From a virus, in IMG/VR virus record IMGVR_UViG_3300045921_000114, positions 1 to 33,987 of that record: a DNA stretch of 33,987 nucleotides. One strand, 5' to 3'. The translations under genes were made by a program, and so were the position numbers. The notes beneath the pieces are model-generated. The model did no database searches. It was not told where the DNA came from and saw nothing but the letters and a program-made list of their open reading frames with translations. Positions 8,106 to 16,033 of this stretch are shown here, in pieces. The stretch's first letter is position 1. Every line of letters begins with the position of its first letter.

Positions 8106-9382
8106 GCGTCCAAGAGCAGAATTTTTAGTCTTCGAGTGCGCCGCTTGCGCTGCTTTACCTGTTCTAGCAAAAGTTCAAGCTGCGCGATCTTTTGTGCGTT
8201 TTGTTCCAGAAGGTCCATATCAACCGTGTCAGCCGTTTTGTAGGGCTGCACGATCTTCCTGACCTCTGCCGCTACAGGCCCTGCAATGTCCTTTGTAGGC
8301 GTCTCTAGGGCATCGTAAGCGGCCTCGATAAGCTGTTTAAGCTCATCTTTCTTCCGCTTTCGGGGAAGCTCGAAGCCCCCATAAACGCCAACAGGACGGG
8401 TATCTGTAGATGCACCCGTTACGGTAAACGTAAGACTGCTAGACCCGGCAGCGGCTGCGGTGAAAAGCGCAACACCTGCAGCAGATGCGCTAAACGTCAA
8501 GCTAGACGTGCCTGCGCCAGCCTCTACGCCACCGGAGGTTGATCCGACACCGGAGGCCGCAAAGGTGACAGAACTTGAACCAGCCGCCGCCGCCGTAGAC
8601 TCTCCGACACCGGAAGCTGTAAATGTCAGGCTGCTCGAGCCTGCGCCTTGTTGAACCCCGCCGCCCGCCGAAGGCACAACCCACAGGCGACGGCGGATCG
8701 GCCTGAAGATTGACCAATACTCATCGTAGAGCGCCGCGACTTCTTCGTCAGAAAACGTCCGGCGCCAGCCTGCGGTGAATTGCGTGTCGCAGGAGTTGGC
8801 CGTTCCAGCATCTGACCCGATAAACAACGAGCCCGCGCCCTCGGAGGAGGTCTGGGAGGTTGCAGCAGAGCCGGTAAAGACGCCGTTGGTGTAGATGCGG
8901 ATCGTCGTGCCGTCATACGTACCGACTATGAAATCGCTGCGCGTGATAGACGGCGCAAGACTACTAACTGCAAACGTTGCCGCGCCGGACATATCCAAAT
9001 TTATCCGCCAGTTTGTAGAGTTCGGGCGGATTTGGATAAACGCGTTATTACTGCCCCACCTAACAGGACCGCTAACAGCCAGCGTTCTAGGTGTGATAAG
9101 CCCCGCTATGGTGCAGTTTGTCGGCGGGTCATTGATCGACAATGCCCAGTAGTTATTTGCCGTATGACTCGGATGGCCGCGAAGACCTATGCCGCCAGAA
9201 CCGAACGCGACTTCTTGACTAACCGTGTTGACGCGGCCCAACAGACGGCCGGCAACAACGTCCGTCGCCTGATGCCCAGAGATGGCAAAGGCAATGTCCT
9301 TGGTCCAGTAACTGGCCTCGTTGAGTTGTACAGCACCAGAGGGCTGCCGCGCCCTGCGCTCGTGCTGCAAAAGAATCGACAT
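8102..9382 (-). CDS. LamG-domain virion protein with AGSSSLTF repeats (head fibre or decoration candidate)
   Basis: A protein of 426 aa in three parts. Residues about 20-225 are a concanavalin/LamG-type beta sandwich (FIVGTYDGTTIRIYTNGVFTG, then SLFIGSDAG and the closing FSDEEVAALYDEYW). Residues about 240-330 carry four degenerate copies of a 14-residue AGSSSLTFTASGVG unit. The C-terminal 95 residues are basic and helical (ELPRKRKKDELKQLIEAAYDAL, then a Lys/Arg-rich coiled coil). LamG modules bind glycans or surfaces, and here the domain probably projects from the head by a repeat stalk anchored by the C-terminal coil. Start ATG 9382 overlaps the upstream stop (TAATG). Position between portal and scaffold supports a head rather than tail location. 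Confidence 0.8.
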   Translation of the reverse strand: MSILLQHERRARQPSGAVQLNEASYWTKDIAFAISGHQATDVVAGRLLGRVNTVSQEVAFGSGGIGLRGHPSHTANNYWALSINDPPTNCTIAGLITPRTLAVSGPVRWGSNNAFIQIRPNSTNWRINLDMSGAATFAVSSLAPSITRSDFIVGTYDGTTIRIYTNGVFTGSAATSQTSSEGAGSLFIGSDAGTANSCDTQFTAGWRRTFSDEEVAALYDEYWSIFRPIRRRLWVVPSAGGGVQQGAGSSSLTFTASGVGESTAAAAGSSSVTFAASGVGSTSGGVEAGAGTSSLTFSASAAGVALFTAAAAGSSSLTFTVTGASTDTRPVGVYGGFELPRKRKKDELKQLIEAAYDALETPTKDIAGPVAAEVRKIVQPYKTADTVDMDLLEQNAQKIAQLELLLEQVKQRKRRTRRLKILLLDA

Positions 9383-9834
9383 TACGCAGAGGCTCCAGTC
9401 ACCTCGGAGTAATAGACAGAGTGACCGCTAGATGCAAGCACGCCGCCGGTCTCGTTCTTCACGATGATTCTCGTATGCTGCGGGAGCACACCACCGAACG
9501 CGGACGCAAGGGAAAAGATTTTCGTATGCGCGTTTGTGTCCCGGCAAGGCACAACACCAACAAACGTCAAATCAGGCTCATTCGTGGTGGTGCTGCCACT
9601 CTCTGGACCGGTCTCGAAATTTGTGCCATCTAAAGACCCCTTGGCAAACACTACGCACCGCTGGTTGCCGGTAGACGTGTCTGCGTCTACCGTAACCTCG
9701 AGCAGCACATCTAGCGGATTGTTGGTCGTATGGTTGATCGTTCCGCAGCTTACATAGTTGTTAGACGCAAGCGAGTTAAGCGCGGTTGTAGTGAGCGCAG
9801 TCCGCGTGCCGACTACAGAAGTGATCGTGGCCAT
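9382..9834 (-). CDS. Beta-rich minor virion protein
   Basis: A protein of 150 aa from ATG 9834; an earlier in-frame start would overlap the upstream gene by 180 bases and is rejected. It consists mainly of short strands with Thr/Ser/Asn (TVDADTSTGNQRCVVFAKGSL; the end RIIVKNETGGVLASSGHSVYYSEVTG). This resembles small immunoglobulin-like or jelly-roll decoration proteins, though I recognise no named family. The genes on both sides are start-stop overlapping, so it belongs to a tightly coupled set of minor structural genes. Confidence 0.75.
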   Translation of the reverse strand: MATITSVVGTRTALTTTALNSLASNNYVSCGTINHTTNNPLDVLLEVTVDADTSTGNQRCVVFAKGSLDGTNFETGPESGSTTTNEPDLTFVGVVPCRDTNAHTKIFSLASAFGGVLPQHTRIIVKNETGGVLASSGHSVYYSEVTGASA

Positions 9835-10319
9835 TATGCGTTCAGTGCCCTGGTAACGTCGTAATCGCTTACTTGCCCCTCCCACACGAGAGTGGCGGGC
9901 GCTTGCGCCGTGCCTGTCCCTGTTGCGTACACCGCTTCCGCTCGAGTTGCCGGGCGCTTGCAGTGGACGTACACAGCAGCACGCACAGCCATATCGGCAG
10001 AGGTGCCTTTCCACACGGCTTCGATGCCGGCGCGGATGTTGGCATTCGACGGATTAAAGCTCTTGTTTTGGTTGTTAAACATCCACTCCCAGATCCGCGC
10101 TGCCCCGACGCTCAGATTATCAACGCGAGTCCAGTCGAATCCGTTCGTCATGATTTCGTCTTGCGTGACGCTCGTTCGCCAGACGATCACGTTCGAGGGT
10201 CCGTTGAGCCACTCGGCCATAAGGCCAGTAGACCCGGCATTACGCCAAGCAACGAATTGCGGATCAGTCTCCGCCTCGATGGCGGTTTTGAGCCGGGGAA
10301 GTTGCGAGTCAAGCAGCAT
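9834..10319 (-). CDS. Conserved-type phage structural-cluster protein
   Basis: A protein of 161 aa. The segments VWRTSVTQDEI, NLSVGAARIWEWMFN, NIRAGIEAVWKGT and a final RPATRAEAVYATGTGTAQAPATLVWEG are shared, in my recollection, with a widespread but uncharacterised tailed-phage family encoded among head and tail genes. No catalytic motif is visible. The ATG at 10319 lies one base after the stop of a 38-codon membrane-peptide gene. A head-completion or minor virion role is a guess by location. Confidence 0.75.
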   Translation of the reverse strand: MLLDSQLPRLKTAIEAETDPQFVAWRNAGSTGLMAEWLNGPSNVIVWRTSVTQDEIMTNGFDWTRVDNLSVGAARIWEWMFNNQNKSFNPSNANIRAGIEAVWKGTSADMAVRAAVYVHCKRPATRAEAVYATGTGTAQAPATLVWEGQVSDYDVTRALNA

Positions 10320-10320
10320 T

Positions 10321-10437
10321 TTATTTTCTCCAGGCGTCCCACAGGACGACGCAGATCAGTACAAGGCACGCTGACGTGCCCCACGTTAGAAACAGGTTCC
10401 AGAACTCAGTGACGATGGCTTCCGGGTTGCTAATCAT
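10321..10437 (-). CDS. 38-aa single-pass membrane protein
   Basis: ATG 10437 to TAA 10321 encodes 38 residues. A short polar N-terminus (MISNPEAIVTEFW) is followed by one strong hydrophobic segment (LFLTWGTSACLVLICVVLW) and a basic end (DAWRK). It fits exactly the gap between the genes at 10457-10801 and 9834-10319, with one base to the next start, so translation coupling is likely. The reading frame shows no other use. The function is unknown; possibilities are a membrane anchor or small lysis-timing protein. Confidence 0.6.
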   Translation of the reverse strand: MISNPEAIVTEFWNLFLTWGTSACLVLICVVLWDAWRK

Positions 10438-10456
10438 CGTCCCGTTACGGCTCGAA

Positions 10457-10801
10457 TCACATACCAAACCGAGAGGATGCATTCCCAGACTGTGGCCAAC
10501 GCTCGCGGAATTGCTCGCCCCATTTGCGTTTCCTCACAAGGTTGAATTGCAGCCGGCGCCGATCGCCGCGAGTCTGGCGTACCCGACCATCGTGGAAGGC
10601 AAGCTCCAAGATCGCCCGCCACCACGGCAACCCCGGACGAGCGCGCATTGGCACGCGCTCCGAGATCGGCAGGTCGAGCAAGCTCTGGGCATGCTGGAAG
10701 CGCCAGCACCACGGGTAGTGAATGCTCGGGCTGGCGATAATGTACCCGCCCTGCCGGCGCATCTTGCCCAGCGCGTAGATTAGGCAATTGCTCTTGCCCA
10801 T
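10457..10801 (-). CDS. Small basic phage protein (KSNCLIYAL family type)
   Basis: A protein of 114 aa, Arg/Trp-rich. The opening MGKSNCLIYALGKMRRQGGYIIA matches a pattern I know from many uncharacterised phage proteins. ATG 10801 is the only possible start because an in-frame TAA lies just upstream at 10811-10813. The C-terminal half (GDRRRLQFNLVRKRKWGEQF) is strongly basic, suggesting nucleic-acid or membrane-surface contact. A second frame over the same bases gives no sensible protein. The function is not known. Confidence 0.65.
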   Translation of the reverse strand: MGKSNCLIYALGKMRRQGGYIIASPSIHYPWCWRFQHAQSLLDLPISERVPMRARPGLPWWRAILELAFHDGRVRQTRGDRRRLQFNLVRKRKWGEQFRERWPQSGNASSRFGM

Positions 10802-10810
10802 CTCCCATGC

Positions 10811-11248
10811 TTAGTCGCAAGTGATTTGCGTGCTAGTCGTGAGGCGAGGCGTAACACCGGTTGAAATGCTGATGTTGGGCGTAATCGGGCCCTTGAACAG
10901 CAGTTTCCCCGCACCGGACGATGCAGTCCCGACGCCGAAATGCGTTGCCGTCTCCGTGCCGCCAGTTGCCGCAGGAAAGTCAACGTTCGCAGCCAGAACG
11001 ACACTAGACCCGCTGACCGTAAACCCAGAACCAGATCGCGCAACAGCCTGTCGGGCGTAGCTTGTGTAAGCGCATTCGTTCGTGTTCTGCGATCCGCCTT
11101 CGCCGGGGTCTGCAGTGTGCAAGCTAAGAAACAGAGAGCCTGCCGTAACAGATCCGCGCAGACCAGTGGCATCGCCAATGTTGGCCGCGTCCGTGTTGTT
11201 AAAGATCAGCAGGAGCAGATCGTTTTCAAAGACATTACTCGCGCTCAT
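10811..11248 (-). CDS. Phage virion-associated protein of the SLHTADPGEGGSQ type
   Basis: A protein of 145 aa. The conserved core is FENDLLLLIFNNTDAANIGD, then LFLSLHTADPGEGG with NECAYTSYARQAVAR, followed by alternating beta strands. This family is frequent next to portal genes in phages of Proteobacteria and is often labelled tail-fibre or hypothetical; its role is unproven. Start ATG 11248 overlaps the portal stop (ATGA). Probably a minor structural or head-surface protein. Confidence 0.75.
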   Translation of the reverse strand: MSASNVFENDLLLLIFNNTDAANIGDATGLRGSVTAGSLFLSLHTADPGEGGSQNTNECAYTSYARQAVARSGSGFTVSGSSVVLAANVDFPAATGGTETATHFGVGTASSGAGKLLFKGPITPNISISTGVTPRLTTSTQITCD

Positions 11249-13497
11249 AGTGCACCCATTCCGATGATTTCGCCTTGTTCGTCAACTTCAAGAGCGCGTT
11301 GACCGACGCCCTCGTATTCAATCCCAATCGGATTACCCATCTCATCCACCACGATCTTGCGTTTTGCGCGCATGAGTTTTTGTAGGTCATCAACCAAACC
11401 GTTTAGCGCCTCTATCGCGCCTTTGGCACCAGTGATGGCTGGCATGATTGTCTGCTCAACATCGGGCTTGCGGTCGTTGAGCAGCCCCTCCCTGCGCAGT
11501 TCTACGTCGGCAGCAAGCTTCGCTTTCTCGATGGCCTGTTCGCTTTCCAGCGTCGCAATGTCGCGCGCGTGCTCGTGCATCATCCTGCCGCGCTCCATCT
11601 CAATTTGAGCTTGCATCTTCTCGCGCTCGAGCTGGATTTGCGCCGCCGCCTGCTCCCGCTTGAGGGCGATCTCGGCTTCCATCTTCGCCTTTTGGAGTTC
11701 GAAGTCTTGAACGGCTTTTGTTTGCTCTATCTGCGCGCGCTGCTGCTCCTTCGCCATCTCCGCTTGCATCTTCTGCTGCTCTATGGCAACGGCTGGGTCT
11801 TGTTGCGGCGGCCTGGGTTGAGACAGTTGCGCCATGGCAGCGTCAAAAGAACCCTCGATCTGCCGGCCGACCTTGAAGCCACGGACTCCGAACATCAGCA
11901 TCTCACCAAGCAAGGGCATGAGTTCCGGCGCTGCTTGTGCGGCCGCGACCGCCTTCTCCAGGAATGCCCCGCTGGCCGCGAGAAACTCAATCCGGGCCTG
12001 CTTTTCTGCTTCCTCGTCGATCTCCGTTAGCGAGTCCGCCGTGATCTCAATCCGGAAATTGCGCATAGCGTCAGTCTTTAGAAGCTGAATCGCCTGCATG
12101 ACAATCTCTGGGTTTTGCGCTTCCGGCAATTGTTCCGCCCCGCCCATTTTTATGATGGTCTCGGGCTGAAAGTGCTTGCAAATTACCTGTGCCTTGATAA
12201 AGAGCACGTCCCTAGCAAAGCGCGCAACTTCCTCTTGCATCCTCCGGAGGCGCAGGTTTGCGTATCTGCCTTTGATCTGCTGCGCCGTGGCCGTCTCAGA
12301 GGGTGAGCTATGCCCCCGCAGGATGTCAGAGATGCCGGTTAGCTCGTAGATCTGGGATTTGATCTGGTCTCGAGCTTGGTAGCAAAGCGCCAGAGTCTTC
12401 GCGACTTGGTCGATAGGCAGGAAATCAACAGAACCTTTAAGGCCGCCTTTTTCGCCAAACGCCGCCCAAGAGTCCACGGGGATCATTTGCCCTTGAGACC
12501 CGCTATCCAGCAGCCTGCGCAGCGCAGGAGCGGATGCATCATACACGCCCACGACACGCAGCGCCTTTACCAGGCCGTCTATGCGATCGCAGACCAAGTC
12601 CAATTCGTCCGCTTGGTCCTGGTAGACCACAAAATCCGGGATGGGAACCAGATCATCCGTAGTTAGCGCGGCAAACAACGGCCTAGGGCACGGGTAGAAG
12701 TCTTTGAGCTTTAGAGGATCATCCCGGACATCTAGAGGTGTGGAGCGCCCTTTAGACAACCAGATGACGCGCATGCTTTCGCGGTCCCAAATCTCGTAAA
12801 CCGTTGCCTTCGCGCGCTGCCTATCTGCCCCTGCCCTGAGCTCCTTGTCGGTCAGATCTGCGGCTTTTTGATCAAGCGGAGTTCCTAGGGCGATTTCCTC
12901 CCCGAATCGCTCGATCAGTTGATCTCGAGTCATGTAGACCTTGCGCCACACTGCCCTTACTTCCTCCCAGGTCCGAGCGCAGGTATGGCCAAAGTCGCAC
13001 CAGTGTACGTAATCCACCGGTGCGCACTCGTAGGCGATTACTTCTTCTGAGTTGTTTTTTGCATCTTCCGTTACCTGCACCCCAGGCTCTGCGGCTTGGA
13101 AGTGCGGCTCGTAGCGCACCCAACAAACGCCGCGTCCAGGCAGGAAACGATCGCGCACCGCATTGGTAATGCCTGACCGGTAGTCATCATATTGCTGAAT
13201 TTCGTACTCGAGACACCGCTCCATGATAAGCGCAGCGACGCGCCCGACAGGGTCTCGATCCTTAAATCGACGGCTTACTTCTGGTTGGGGCAGGCGCGAG
13301 AATACAGCAGGGGTAAGCGTCTCGACGTTTGCCCACAGGATGTTCATGCGCGAACTCATGCCATCCCGCGCTTTGCGCTCGTCCCGATAGCGGTCTACGA
13401 TCTTTTTGCCGCGCGTCACCCATTTTTCATAAGTGCGTTCGTACGCCTCTATCTCGCGCTTCCAAAGCGCTTGCAGGTCCGCGAGTTCTTGGTCCAT
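11245..13497 (-). CDS. Portal protein
   Basis: A protein of 750 aa, in the size range of P22-type portals. Characteristic segments are the N-terminal helix LWKREIEAYERTYEKWVTRGKKIVDRYRDE with MNILWANVETLTPAVFSRLPQPEVSRRF, the clip/stem area around PIDQVAKTLALCYQARDQIKSQIYELTGISDILRG (the wing-to-stem signature of podovirus portals), and a long Gln/Glu/Lys coiled-coil barrel at about residues 565-690. It forms the dodecameric DNA channel at one capsid vertex and docks the terminase and the tail adaptor. It lies directly after large terminase, as usual. ATG 13497 is the first start after the 73-base gap. Confidence 0.92.
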   Translation of the reverse strand: MDQELADLQALWKREIEAYERTYEKWVTRGKKIVDRYRDERKARDGMSSRMNILWANVETLTPAVFSRLPQPEVSRRFKDRDPVGRVAALIMERCLEYEIQQYDDYRSGITNAVRDRFLPGRGVCWVRYEPHFQAAEPGVQVTEDAKNNSEEVIAYECAPVDYVHWCDFGHTCARTWEEVRAVWRKVYMTRDQLIERFGEEIALGTPLDQKAADLTDKELRAGADRQRAKATVYEIWDRESMRVIWLSKGRSTPLDVRDDPLKLKDFYPCPRPLFAALTTDDLVPIPDFVVYQDQADELDLVCDRIDGLVKALRVVGVYDASAPALRRLLDSGSQGQMIPVDSWAAFGEKGGLKGSVDFLPIDQVAKTLALCYQARDQIKSQIYELTGISDILRGHSSPSETATAQQIKGRYANLRLRRMQEEVARFARDVLFIKAQVICKHFQPETIIKMGGAEQLPEAQNPEIVMQAIQLLKTDAMRNFRIEITADSLTEIDEEAEKQARIEFLAASGAFLEKAVAAAQAAPELMPLLGEMLMFGVRGFKVGRQIEGSFDAAMAQLSQPRPPQQDPAVAIEQQKMQAEMAKEQQRAQIEQTKAVQDFELQKAKMEAEIALKREQAAAQIQLEREKMQAQIEMERGRMMHEHARDIATLESEQAIEKAKLAADVELRREGLLNDRKPDVEQTIMPAITGAKGAIEALNGLVDDLQKLMRAKRKIVVDEMGNPIGIEYEGVGQRALEVDEQGEIIGMGAL

Positions 13498-13570
13498 GTT
13501 TTAGCGAGATGTAAACGTTATGCTGTGCGGCAGATAAGCCCCAATCGGCACAAGCTCAGTGATGTTTGGA

Positions 13571-14881
13571 TCAAATCCTCTGCCTTCCTTTACTTTGCGA
13601 TTCGTTCCAAAGCTCTTCTAGAGACAAGTCCGACCAAAATTGTGCTTTTGGCGGCTTTTCTTCTGCCCGCTCTTCTCGCCACGCGATCGCCATCATGCGA
13701 AAAGCGTCGGCATAGTGACTTGTCCAATCGTGCCGCGGGCGCTCGCGAAAAACCTTGCGGTCTTCATTGTATTCTCGCTGGTACTGCCTGAGCGCCTCGA
13801 GGCCGTCCTCGCACGAGTAATCAAACCAGGTGCGCGGGAACATCGCGCGGGCCGCTTGTATGCCGTCTTGCAGGCTTAGGTCGGGCACAATTGCGGTCTT
13901 TCTGAGCCGCGCATGCACCATCTCTTGGATGCTCTTACCGCCGCTGGCAAGTGTCTTGGCCTTTGCATCATGCGGCAGCCAATGTCCGCCGTACCGGTAG
14001 GGCTTGCTCTCGATGATGTCTAGGTAATGGTTCAAATCCTTGCCGGATGCCGCATAGCATTCGAGAACATGTATCTCTCCGCCGACTACCTGATACCACC
14101 AGATCGCCGTGTCGTCCGTGTAGCCTAAGTCCCAGGCCGTGTAGACCGGCACGGCGTCATCATAGGGAACTTGTGTAATTCGCCCCTCGTCGGCTGCCTG
14201 CCGCATCTCCTGGCCATAGTAGGCACCCGGCAACGCGGCCTCGAACGAACATTCGAGCTCCTGCTCAATCTGATCATTGGTCATGGACTGCCGCATGCTG
14301 GCGATTTCGTCTGGCAGCAGGATGCCAGACTGCGACGCACGCAGCTCGAGGGCGAACCACGTAGGATCACGCTGCGCCAGCCTCCAGGTATCGTAAAAGG
14401 CATTGTGCCCCTTAGGGGTACCGATTACCGTTGCCCATCCTTGCCGGTCAGCAAGCGCAGGCCGGATGACCGCGCCCCAAACAGAAGGCTTCCAGTCTCC
14501 AAATTCGTCGACCACCAGACCGTCGAAGAACAGCCCTCGCAGAGCGTCCGAATTGTCCGCACCAAACACTCGGATGCGTGAGCCGTTTATAAGCTCCACC
14601 CAAAGTTCCGAGGCGTTCTTCTCCCGTCGTATAGGCTCGCTGTAATGCAGCAGGTAGTCCCACGCTACTGCTTTGGCCTGTGTCAAAAACGGCGCGACGT
14701 AAGCGTATCGCCCGGCGGTCTTGCCGTCCACAATCGCCCGCCGGATCAGGTCATTTATGCAAGCTACAGTTTTGCCGGCACGACGATGCGCCACGATGCA
14801 CGCCCATCGCTCTGTGCGGGCGTGGAAAGGCACAAATGCATGCCGGGGAGAATAAGGGATTACGTATTCTCTGACCGCCAC
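13571..14881 (-). CDS. terL: Terminase large subunit
   Basis: A protein of 436 aa. The Walker A motif is AHRRAGKT at residues 31-38 and the Walker B region LVVDEFGD at about 122-129, with a coupling TPKGH segment at about 155-159. The C-terminal RNase H-like nuclease half starts with YTAWDLGYTDDTAIWW (D251 as a metal ligand) and has a later DWTSHYADAFRMMA acidic segment. It is the motor that cuts and packages DNA through the portal. The start is GTG 14881, overlapping the small-subunit gene by 22 bases. Length is slightly below 450 aa, normal for this branch. Confidence 0.93.
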   Translation of the reverse strand: MAVREYVIPYSPRHAFVPFHARTERWACIVAHRRAGKTVACINDLIRRAIVDGKTAGRYAYVAPFLTQAKAVAWDYLLHYSEPIRREKNASELWVELINGSRIRVFGADNSDALRGLFFDGLVVDEFGDWKPSVWGAVIRPALADRQGWATVIGTPKGHNAFYDTWRLAQRDPTWFALELRASQSGILLPDEIASMRQSMTNDQIEQELECSFEAALPGAYYGQEMRQAADEGRITQVPYDDAVPVYTAWDLGYTDDTAIWWYQVVGGEIHVLECYAASGKDLNHYLDIIESKPYRYGGHWLPHDAKAKTLASGGKSIQEMVHARLRKTAIVPDLSLQDGIQAARAMFPRTWFDYSCEDGLEALRQYQREYNEDRKVFRERPRHDWTSHYADAFRMMAIAWREERAEEKPPKAQFWSDLSLEELWNESQSKGRQRI

Positions 14882-15132
14882 CTGATCACAGCCTCGATAG
14901 GCCCGCCGTCCTCGCCCGTAAGCTCTTGGGCCGACAGATCAGGCAATGCCTTCTTCAGCAGGATCTCAGCTGCCCGGACCTGTGTCTGCGACAGATCTTT
15001 TTCCCCTTCTACATGCGCCATCAGCCTGTTGATGATCCGGCTAACGACGATCTTCGCCCTTATGTCGTCCTGGTGGCGCCGGCGCATCCTCATCCCGGCC
15101 ACACCTTTTTCTTTACTCATCTTTTTTTCCAC
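14860..15132 (-). CDS. terS: Terminase small subunit candidate
   Basis: A protein of 90 aa, helical and basic in the first third (GMRMRRRHQDDIRAKIVVSRIINRLMAHVEGEKDLSQTQVRAAEILLKKALPDLS). The QTQVRAAEILLKKALPDL segment is typical of small DNA-binding terminase subunits of podoviruses. A GGAGG ribosome-binding site at 15142-15146 is placed 9 bases before GTG 15132, which decides this start over the ATG at 15120. The GTG shares one base with the preceding TAG stop. It would recognise the packaging site, which may lie in or near this gene. Confidence 0.8.
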   Translation of the reverse strand: MEKKMSKEKGVAGMRMRRRHQDDIRAKIVVSRIINRLMAHVEGEKDLSQTQVRAAEILLKKALPDLSAQELTGEDGGPIEAVIRWRSENT

Positions 15133-15326
15133 TAAACGAGACCTCCGATAGCGGTTTTGAGATCATTCTTCGCGTTCTCTAGGTCCAAGAGGGCTTGCCT
15201 GCGCAGCGTCATTAGCTCGGCAATACGGGCTTGCGTCTTGATGAGTTCGGCTTGCAGCGCATCCGTTCGGGTCTTGGACTCTTGCATTACTTGAGCAGCC
15301 CTAATAACGGCTTGGACATTGTCCAT
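15132..15326 (-). CDS. Small coiled-coil protein, first gene of the late operon
   Basis: A protein of 64 aa from ATG 15326, preceded by GAGG 9 bases upstream. An alternative upstream in-frame ATG would run back through the terminator hairpin, so it is rejected. The sequence is one amphipathic helix (MQESKTRTDALQAELIKTQARIAELM...DLENAKNDLKTAIGG) with heptad spacing of Leu/Ile. It precedes the terminase genes and may belong to the packaging machinery, but no family is recognised. Confidence 0.7.
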   Translation of the reverse strand: MDNVQAVIRAAQVMQESKTRTDALQAELIKTQARIAELMTLRRQALLDLENAKNDLKTAIGGLV

Positions 15327-15348
15327 CTTTGTTCGCCTCTGCTGGAAT

Positions 15349-15374
15349 AAAAAAATCCCGCGGTTAGGCGGGAT
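15349..15374 (-). terminator. Leader terminator ahead of the late operon
   Basis: On the minus strand the RNA would form AUCCCGC-CUAACC-GCGGGAU followed by an uninterrupted run of U (plus-strand A run 15349-15355). The 7-bp stem is G:C-rich with a 6-base loop. It lies about 85-110 bases downstream of the predicted late start and 23 bases before the ATG of the first late gene. A terminator in this place would block late transcription unless RNA polymerase is made resistant, as lambda tR' does before Q acts. Confidence 0.88.
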
Positions 15375-15465
15375 CAAACGGGATACCGGTGGGAGGTTTG
15401 CCGGGAGCGATTCTTTTTGTGCGCTCGGTGCGGGGAGAGAGGGGCGCACCATCCCGTGCCTTGTC

Positions 15466-15493
15466 AATATACGCCGTTTTTCGGCAATGTCAA
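15466..15493 (-). promoter_or_regulatory. Late promoter, sigma70 type
   Basis: On the minus strand a perfect TTGACA (15488-15493) is followed after 16 bases by TATATT (15466-15471; five of six match TATAAT). The spacer contains GCCG-AAAAA-CGGC, a small dyad. A second TTGACA overlaps the -10 (15462-15467), and a TACGC half-site (15470-15474, plus strand) overlaps it as well. The transcription start would be near 15459, leading into the leader terminator and the late genes. Function is inferred from sequence only. Confidence 0.8.
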
Positions 15494-15942
15494 CACTTTA
15501 GCGTCGGCCAGTATCCTAAGGGGCGCCGCGGCGCTTGCCGAGCATCGCGCCCGCTTCGCCCTCGAGGACGCGCTCGACACGGCCGACTTCGGCAACTGCG
15601 GGCGGCTTCGTGGTCCGCACGCTTTCGATCGGCCGAATGCTCGAGGGAGCCGCCGGCTGGACGATCGCCCGGGCCGTGGAGCAGTCCTGGCCTTTCCCGA
15701 CATGGCTGCAGGACGCCCTAAGACGCTCTACAGCGAACGCAAGCGCGCCGGCAAGGGGGTAGTAGCCACCGGGCCACAAAAACGCCCCAGCGGGCTTATA
15801 TGCACGTTACGTGGGCCTGATCTGGGCAAGGGACGCGACATCCGCGCTGACAGTTGGGGGCAGGCAGGGCAGCACGGCGTGGGCATGGTTTCGGTAGTCG
15901 CGCTGGCACGATGCGCATCTGAAAAAAATCTCATCGGGGGTA
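15494..15942. other. G+C-rich divergent spacer without a convincing gene
   Basis: About 450 bases separate the minus-strand late promoter from the plus-strand early promoter. Open frames exist on both strands (for example minus 15516-15779 from TTG and plus 15535-15762 from TTG), but none has a ribosome-binding site, sensible composition or recognisable protein features. A weak minus-strand hairpin with a T run (GCCC-GCTG-GGGC then GTTTTT) lies near 15781-15799. The segment looks richer in G+C than the flanking genes. It could hold a packaging site, a small RNA or a gene remnant. Confidence 0.5.
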
Positions 15943-15975
15943 TTGACAGATACGCGCAGTGAGCGTATTGTACGC
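15943..15975 (+). promoter_or_regulatory. Early promoter with overlapping TACGC operator half-sites
   Basis: TTGACA (15943-15948) and TATTGT (15966-15971) are 17 bases apart, giving a good sigma70 promoter with start near 15978. The half-sites TACGC (15951-15955), GCGTA (15963-15967) and TACGC (15971-15975) form two overlapping inverted repeats, ATACGC-N7-GCGTAT and GCGTA-TTG-TACGC, covering spacer and -10. A bound protein would block polymerase. The first early gene starts at 16034. Confidence 0.75.
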
Positions 15976-16033
15976 ACATGGTTAGCACATCGCTGGCCTG
16001 CGCGCCTCGGCGATCAGGGGCAGGGAGAGTGAC

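Noticed and set aside
15516-15779. Minus-strand TTG frame upstream of the late promoter
   Set aside because: No ribosome-binding site, weak composition; its end would lie just before the late promoter but nothing supports translation.
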